From Crotophaga sulcirostris (lineage: Eukaryota; Chordata; Aves; Cuculiformes; Crotophagidae): a stretch of 64,000 nt of DNA. The stretch is from NCBI GenBank assembly GCA_013397455.1, contig VYZB01000524.1:401398-465397 (forward strand). The letters run 5' to 3'. Under the pieces are notes generated by a model, which did no database searches, was not told the DNA's origin, and worked only from the letters and a program-made list of their open reading frames with translations. Positions 58,301-64,000 of this stretch are shown piece after piece. The translations under genes and the position numbers were made by a program. Within the stretch, counting starts at the first letter, position 1. Each line of letters starts with the position of its first letter.

Positions 58301-61149
58301 CACCATGTGCTCGCCCTCACCAGTCCCCCAGCTGCACCCCAAAACCATCCCAGTGGGGGCAAGCAGTGGGATGCCAGAGGAGGCAACCACAAGAGCAGCT
58401 TTCAGCCACGCTTGGAGCCTCGGAGCGATGTCCGTGGGCAGGGATGGGCGCAGGCAGGCGGTTGCACAGGGTGCCCCTGCTCCAGCCCCCTTCCCGGGCA
58501 AGCAGCAGTGTGCCAGGACTGGCCAGGCAGCTCAGGAGGGAGTCAAGCTGAGTAATTAGAGCAGGAGGCTGTGAGTCAGATAACGATGCGTAACCTCGAC
58601 GAGGTTGACAATGAGGCAAAAGATGGCAGTTTTGATCGAGAGCGCCTGCTGAAAGGGCGCGTTTAGATATGCAAGAAGCAGCAACTCCCAACAGTCGCGG
58701 GGCTGGCGACCCGTTCCGCAGACCCCGCTGCTCCACACTCACCCACCGGCTGCCAAATATTCAATGCCTTTCTCCAAAATCATTGCAAACAGAAACACAG
58801 TCAGGCACAGTCCAACCCCTCCAGGAGCAAGGTAGCAGGAACTGCTTCCAAAAAGCCGGGTTCAGGGGGAAAGCCGGCACCCAGCCACTGCAGCACCCCA
58901 GAGCGGGGTTCAGGCAGGCTCCAATGCTGACCTTGCTCAAGATGCCCCAGAGAGAAGAGCAGCCACCGGCAGCAGATCCCTTGGCACCACCGCTGTGCTC
59001 CAAGATGGATATTTTAAGGACAAGGTTTGCCTTGGAAGCAAAGCCCAGCTCCAGCCACAGGCTCATCCCCCCTTTTCTGGGGGGGTCCATGGGGGCTGCA
59101 GGCAGGTAGAGCCCTGCCGCATCGCAGCCCTGGGCAAGGAGAGTTTAATTAACCCCAGAAAGCAATCGTTAAACGGCCGGCTGGGGAATCGATGCAGAAG
59201 GGGCAGCCTGCTGCCGGGGGACCATCTGCTCAGGGATGGATGGGGCTCATCTCCCCCTGCCGCCCCTCGCCTGCCGGGCAGCCGCCACAGGGCAGCTGGT
59301 TTGGGGACCTGATCCTGAGCTCAACCCGCCCAGCGTGGGGTCCTCTGCCTCTCATCTCACCCCTTGCTTCTAATAAAGCCCCAGGGCCCCGAGCCTTATC
59401 GCAGCCCCCCAGCACAAAGCCCACCCCTACGGGAGATTCCCACTGGCACAAAGCTGCCCCTTGCAGCTGGTATGCGACAGAAGGAGAGCTGGGCAGGGAT
59501 ATGGCCAAGCACCCTCCTCACCCCACTGCTACTTTCACCCATGAAATGAGTTTCGGGCGGTCGAGTTTCGAGCAGTCTCGACCGTGAGGCACAGGGGGTT
59601 TGCATCTTCTGGAGTGCCGGCCCCTCCCCCACCACACACCTACGGCCAAACTCCCAGGGGAATGCTCAGCGGGATGGAGGGCATCCCCGCATCACCCAGC
59701 TGCTTTGCCACAAGGTTCCTCCTCATCCCTGCGTGGCCTGAGGGTCTAACGCAGGACCCCCTGGGCAGGAGAGCAGCTGGGCAACCAAACACCTCTGTAA
59801 GAGCCACACTGCTGGAGGTAAACTGAGGCCTAGAAGAGCTGGGATGAACCCACACTAAGGGAACCAGATTCATTTTTTCATGCTGCTCCCCACCCCATGG
59901 TCACCCCAGTGTGAGAGTGCACAAGGGAGAAAAGAGGTTTTGCTGCATCTAACAAAAAGGTGGCCACGTTGCACAATGCCTGCCCATGCTCCAGGAACAG
60001 CCTCTGCCCCCTCCAGCACCCACCTGCACCTTCAAACTCTAGAGCAACCATGGATTTTTCTCTAACCCCCTGCTTCCAAGTTTCTCTTTAACTGCTTTTA
60101 TTTTCACCTGATCAATAAATGATGCCAGGTGCTCAGGGGAAGCTGGGCTAGATGGGCTGCAGGTGCACCCAATCCTGAGGGACTCAGGAGCTGCTTCCTG
60201 CTCTGGGCCACCAATTCCAACTCCAGCTCCAGGATGGGGTCCCTGGGCAAGTCTGGGATGGGTGTAGGGAGACTCCTGGCCCCTGGCCCTGCTGTCACCC
60301 CCCCGGAGAGCTTTGGGGGGCAGCAGGGATGCCATCAGCACCATCCCAGGACAAAGCCAGCAGGGGGGAAGAGCAGGATTGTGTCCTCCAGCGTGGGACT
60401 CAGCAAGACCCATGCCCCCAGTGGTGTCACTCCTCCCTCTCCTTCAAAGGAACCTTCTACCATCATCACATCCCACCCACCTCCCAGTGCCAATATGTCC
60501 CAGGAAGCCCGTGGGGGCATGGCACTGGTGTGACCCCCATTGGGGGAGCAGAGAGAGCCCAGCCCCACAGCTGGGAGCACTGAGGATGCACACTGAGCAC
60601 GGAGCTGCAGGCATCATCCTCCTGGTCTGGATCTGTCCCCAGACTCTCAGGAGAGAGGGGGCATCCCGGAGGAGGGCTGCATCCCACAGAAAGAAAGGGA
60701 ACTCCCCGAGGAACCCAAGTGTGCTACCAGAGCAGAATCTGCAGTCGGGGCAGTACGAGGGGCGAGCTCTGAGACACCCTGGGACAGCCCTGCCCTTGTC
60801 CCTGGCATCCCCTGAGTGCAGGGAAGGTGCAGCTCCTGCCATCCTGGGTGCAGGCAGGGTGACAGACGTGTCCCCAGGATGGCCGGGACCCACAGGGCTC
60901 AAGAGGACCTGCGAGGCACAAGACGTGGGCTTGCACCTTTCCTTGCCTCAGGGCTGGGAGACACCTCGGGCTCCTCTTCCTCCTTGTCCTAGACCTGAGA
61001 CCCCCAGTGAAAGGGACCAAGTGGTTCTCCCTGCTCAGATGGCAGCAGCTCAGCTGGAAGGGGCTGAGCTCCCTGCACCCATGCAGACACCCTCTTGCAC
61101 ACCAGCACCCTGGTACCAGCTCGAGGGCCAGAACCAGCAGAGCTCCAGG
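58301..61149. other. No gene seen; candidate element at 58545-58690
   Basis: The block 58545-58690 is repeat-free with GTAATTAGAG, TGAGTCAGATAACG and a 15-base palindrome (58592-58606). A TTTAATTAA motif lies near 59144. The rest is GC-rich with overlapping domain-free open frames of up to 322 codons. Confidence 0.4.
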
Positions 61150-61357
61150 AGAATCAGAGAATCAAGGAATGGTTTGGGTTGGAAGAGACCTCAAAGCCCA
61201 TCCAGTCCCACCCCCCTGATATGGGCAGGGACACCTCCCACTGGATCAGGGGGTTCCAAGCCCCATCCAACCTCGCCTTGAACACCTCCAGGGATGGGGC
61301 AGCCACCACTGCTCTGGGCAATCTGGGCCAGGGCCTCCCCACCCTCATCACGAAGGT
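61150..61357 (-). mobile_element. CR1 LINE 3' fragment
   Basis: Inverted tail GAGAATCAGAGAATCAAGG followed by GGTTTGGGTTGGAAGAGACC and standard blocks, ending near CCCACCCTCATCACGAAGG. Confidence 0.95.
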
Positions 61358-61969
61358 CCTGGTGGATTCATTCCTGGCTGCCGAGCCCACCAGGAGAGCA
61401 GGTTCGGGCTCCAGCATGGAGTTGCCCAGGTGAGGGCTTGCCAGCACACCCTGCCGCACCTGAGCTCCCAGGGGAATACTCAGGGATGCTGTGGTACCCA
61501 GCACCGCCTGGGGTTCCAGCCTGGCCACAGCACCAGGAAAGCAAACAGACCACTCCCCACATGGGGAGACCCATGGAAGAGCTCCAGTGCAGGAAGAAAA
61601 TGAGGCAGGGAAGGGCTGGCACGCACCCACACCCTTGGTGGCAGCAAAGGGACCCAGAGGCAGCTTTTCGTGCTGCGCCCCATCCCATGGTCACTCCAGT
61701 CCGAGAGCATAGGGAGGAGGACAGGGGGCAAGGAGAGAGCAGGAACCCACCAGCACCACCAGCCTCGCTGCTGGGGTGGGAGGCAGGAGCACCTCCTCAG
61801 CAGGGCGACCCCTCCAACACTCTCCATAAGGATCCAGCCCCCCAGCTGCCTGTTGGCCTTCGCTGCTGGATCCAACCCCACAGGCTGTGAAACACCCAGG
61901 TGAGCCGTGGGTGGACCTGTCTCACCACCCCGTGTGGTTTCTGCCCACCCAGCTGCAGGGCCAGTGCTT
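61358..61969. other. No gene seen
   Basis: GC-rich single-copy sequence between a CR1 copy and the large minisatellite. Confidence 0.4.
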
Positions 61970-63190
61970 GACCCCCGAGCTGGTGCTCAGCCCCTCAATC
62001 CAGGGCTCGACCACAGAACCAGTGCTCAGCCCCTCCAAACGCTTGGTCAATCCCTGAGCTGGTGCTCAGCCCCCTGAAATGGTGCTTAGCCCCCCAGAAC
62101 AGTGTTCGATGCCCAAACTGGTGCTTAGCTTCCCAAAACGGTGCTCAACCCCCAAGCCAGTGCTCAGTCCCCCCGAAGCCAGCACTGAACCCTTGAGCAG
62201 GTGCTCAGCCCCCTGAAATGGTGCTTGACCCTCTGAGGTGGTGCTCAGCCCCCTGAGCCAGCATTCAACCACTGAGCTGCTGCTTAGCACCTCGAAATGG
62301 TGCTCAGCCCCCTGAACCAGTGCTCGACCCCCCAAACCAGTGCCTAACCCTCCAGGATGATGTTTGACCACTGAGCTGGTTCTTGGCCCCCCAAAATGGT
62401 GCTCAACCCCTGAGCTGGTGCTCAGCCCTCTAAAACAATGGCTGAACTCCAAGCTGCTGCTCAGCCCCTCAAACCAGTGCTTGACCCCCCAGACAAGTGC
62501 CTGACACTCCAAGCCAGTGCTTAACCCTCCAGGATGATGTTTGACCACTAAGCTGGTTCTCAGCCCCCCAAAATGGTGCTCAGCCCCCAATCCTGTGCTC
62601 AACACCTCAAACCACTCCTTGACCCCCAAGGCAGTGTTCAGACCCCCAAAACGGTGCTCAGCCCCTAAGCTGGTCTTCAGCCCCCTAAAACGATGGTTGA
62701 CCCCCAAAGCAGTGCTCAGCTCCCCAAAACCAGTGCTTGACCCCCAAAACCAGTGCTTAGCCCTCCAGAATGACGCTTGATGACCAAGCAGGTTCTCAGC
62801 CCCCCAAAATGGTGCTCAACCCCTAAGACGGTCCTCAGCCTTCCAAAACGGTGCTCAGCCCTCAAACTGCTGCTTGGCCCCCAGGCTGGTGCTCAGCCCC
62901 CCAAACCAGTGCTCACCCTCCCACACTGGTGCTCCAGAATGATGCTTTACCACCAAGCAGGTTCTCAGCCCCCCAAAATGGTGCTTGACCCCCAAGCCTG
63001 CGCTCAGCTCCCCAACTCCACGTTCAACACCTCAAACCACTGCTTGACCCCCAAGGCACTGTTCAGTTTCCCAAGCTGGTACTCAAGCCCCAGACTGGTG
63101 CTCAGCCCCCTAAAATGATGGTTGACCCCAAAGCCGGTACCCAGCCCCCAAACAGTGTTTGACCACTGAGGCAGTGCTCAGCTCCCCAAA
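61970..63190. repeat. Large 19-22-bp minisatellite with higher-order structure
   Basis: About sixty imperfect units of the type GTGCTCAGCCCCCCAAAATG and GTGCTTGACCCCCAAGCCA over 1.2 kb. A larger module around GGTTCTCAGCCCCCCAAAAT recurs at about 62378, 62555, 62791 and 62960, so blocks of units were copied together. Frames that run through it are artefacts. Confidence 0.95.
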
Positions 63191-64000
63191 ATACTCAGCA
63201 TCCCCAGGAGGTGCCCAAGGCAGGGCTGGCTCTGCTTCACCTCTAGGAGCACCCACAGAGCCAGGGGAGAGATCCAGGCACCCAGGGGAGGAACCCCCAG
63301 AGCCAGCCCTGCCCTAGGCAGATGGGGAGGAGAAGGGATGAGGACATTGCCACACCGGGGTCACTGCTGCCCATCCTCCCCAAGGATGGCCATTCCAGTT
63401 CCCTCCCAGTACACATACTGGTTGGACGGTCCTTCTGACAGGCCAGACAGCCCAGAGTAGGGCTCCCCAGTTTCCTTTGCCCCCAGTCTCAGCATCTCCC
63501 CCTCCATCTCCAAAGGGATGCGGGAGCACCATGGCAGGGACGTTGGTCCCATCCCAGCTGCCTTGCCCAGCGCAGTGGAGACCCTCCATGTCCTAGACGA
63601 GACCCCACTGTCCCTCCATGTCCTAGACGAGACCCCATTGTCTCCACTTCCCTGTGAAGCATCACCACCAGGGATGCCAGGGCTCTGCCAGGAGCACCCC
63701 CCGGCCCCAGAGCCACCGAGGGTCCCTGTTATCCTTGGGGGCAGCCCAGGGAGCTGGGGTGGGACAAGAGCAGGGGGGAGAACTTATTCTCCACTGCTGG
63801 GGGGTTCCCAGCCCTGTCTGAGCTGCTGAAGCCACCACCCCCCAGCCCAGTGCCAGGATCAGGCTCACAGTGGTCATGTGTGTGTCCCCCAAAACCCCCA
63901 CCTCATCACCCACCAGCACCAGCCACAGGGGTCCAGCACCCCCAGGACTCCATTCCCACCCTGTTCTGACATCTCCAGCCCTTCAGACACAGTCCCCATC
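63191..64000. other. No gene seen; short duplication at 63583-63641
   Basis: CCTCCATGTCCTAGACGAGA occurs twice in tandem, about 30 bases apart. No exon is recognised. Confidence 0.4.

Overview
The window is GC-rich vertebrate DNA, almost certainly from a bird. About seventeen 5'-truncated CR1 LINE copies, most ending in the typical CR1 tail related to ATTCTATG, are scattered on both strands, and there are many GC-rich minisatellites. The CR1 subfamily mix and lack of other LINEs or SINEs point to a bird, possibly a neoavian rather than a galliform, but I cannot name the species.

Only one protein-coding gene can be supported: CXXC5 (RINF), a CXXC zinc-finger regulator of Wnt/Dishevelled signalling and transcription, on the minus strand. 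A large coding exon (40122-40907, 262 codons) ends at a clean GT donor. A 5,665-bp intron follows, and a small terminal exon (34412-34456) encodes the last 14 residues that are hallmarks of the family. The 3' UTR runs to a poly(A) signal at 33480-33485. The predicted protein has 276 residues. The non-coding 5' exons and promoter, known in other vertebrates to lie well upstream, must be at higher coordinates, but I could not place them.

Layout: 1-33156 (downstream of CXXC5) holds no recognisable gene, only CR1 copies, a GGGAA and a GGAGA simple repeat (each with an N gap), two short tandem duplications, and several AT-richer, repeat-free islands that look like conserved non-coding DNA. 33471-41007 is CXXC5; its intron carries a 21-bp minisatellite with an N gap, a diverged 34-38-bp minisatellite and two CR1 copies. 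41008-64000 (upstream of CXXC5) is dominated by minisatellites with units of about 33, 24 and 20 bp and by CR1, interspersed with candidate regulatory islands. The layout, one developmental regulator in a wide gene-poor territory with non-repetitive islands, is what is expected of a gene controlled by long-range enhancers; that is inference.

No new multi-gene system is visible. The most interesting unexplained signal is a nested inverted repeat at 57088-57163 that could fold into a long hairpin of pre-miRNA size. Other items worth checking are a GATA-type inverted hairpin at 43362-43390, a 15-bp palindrome at 58592-58606, and the minisatellite about 130 bp from the CXXC5 terminal-exon acceptor. 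Long open frames elsewhere are by-products of GC-rich or period-3 tandem repeats.
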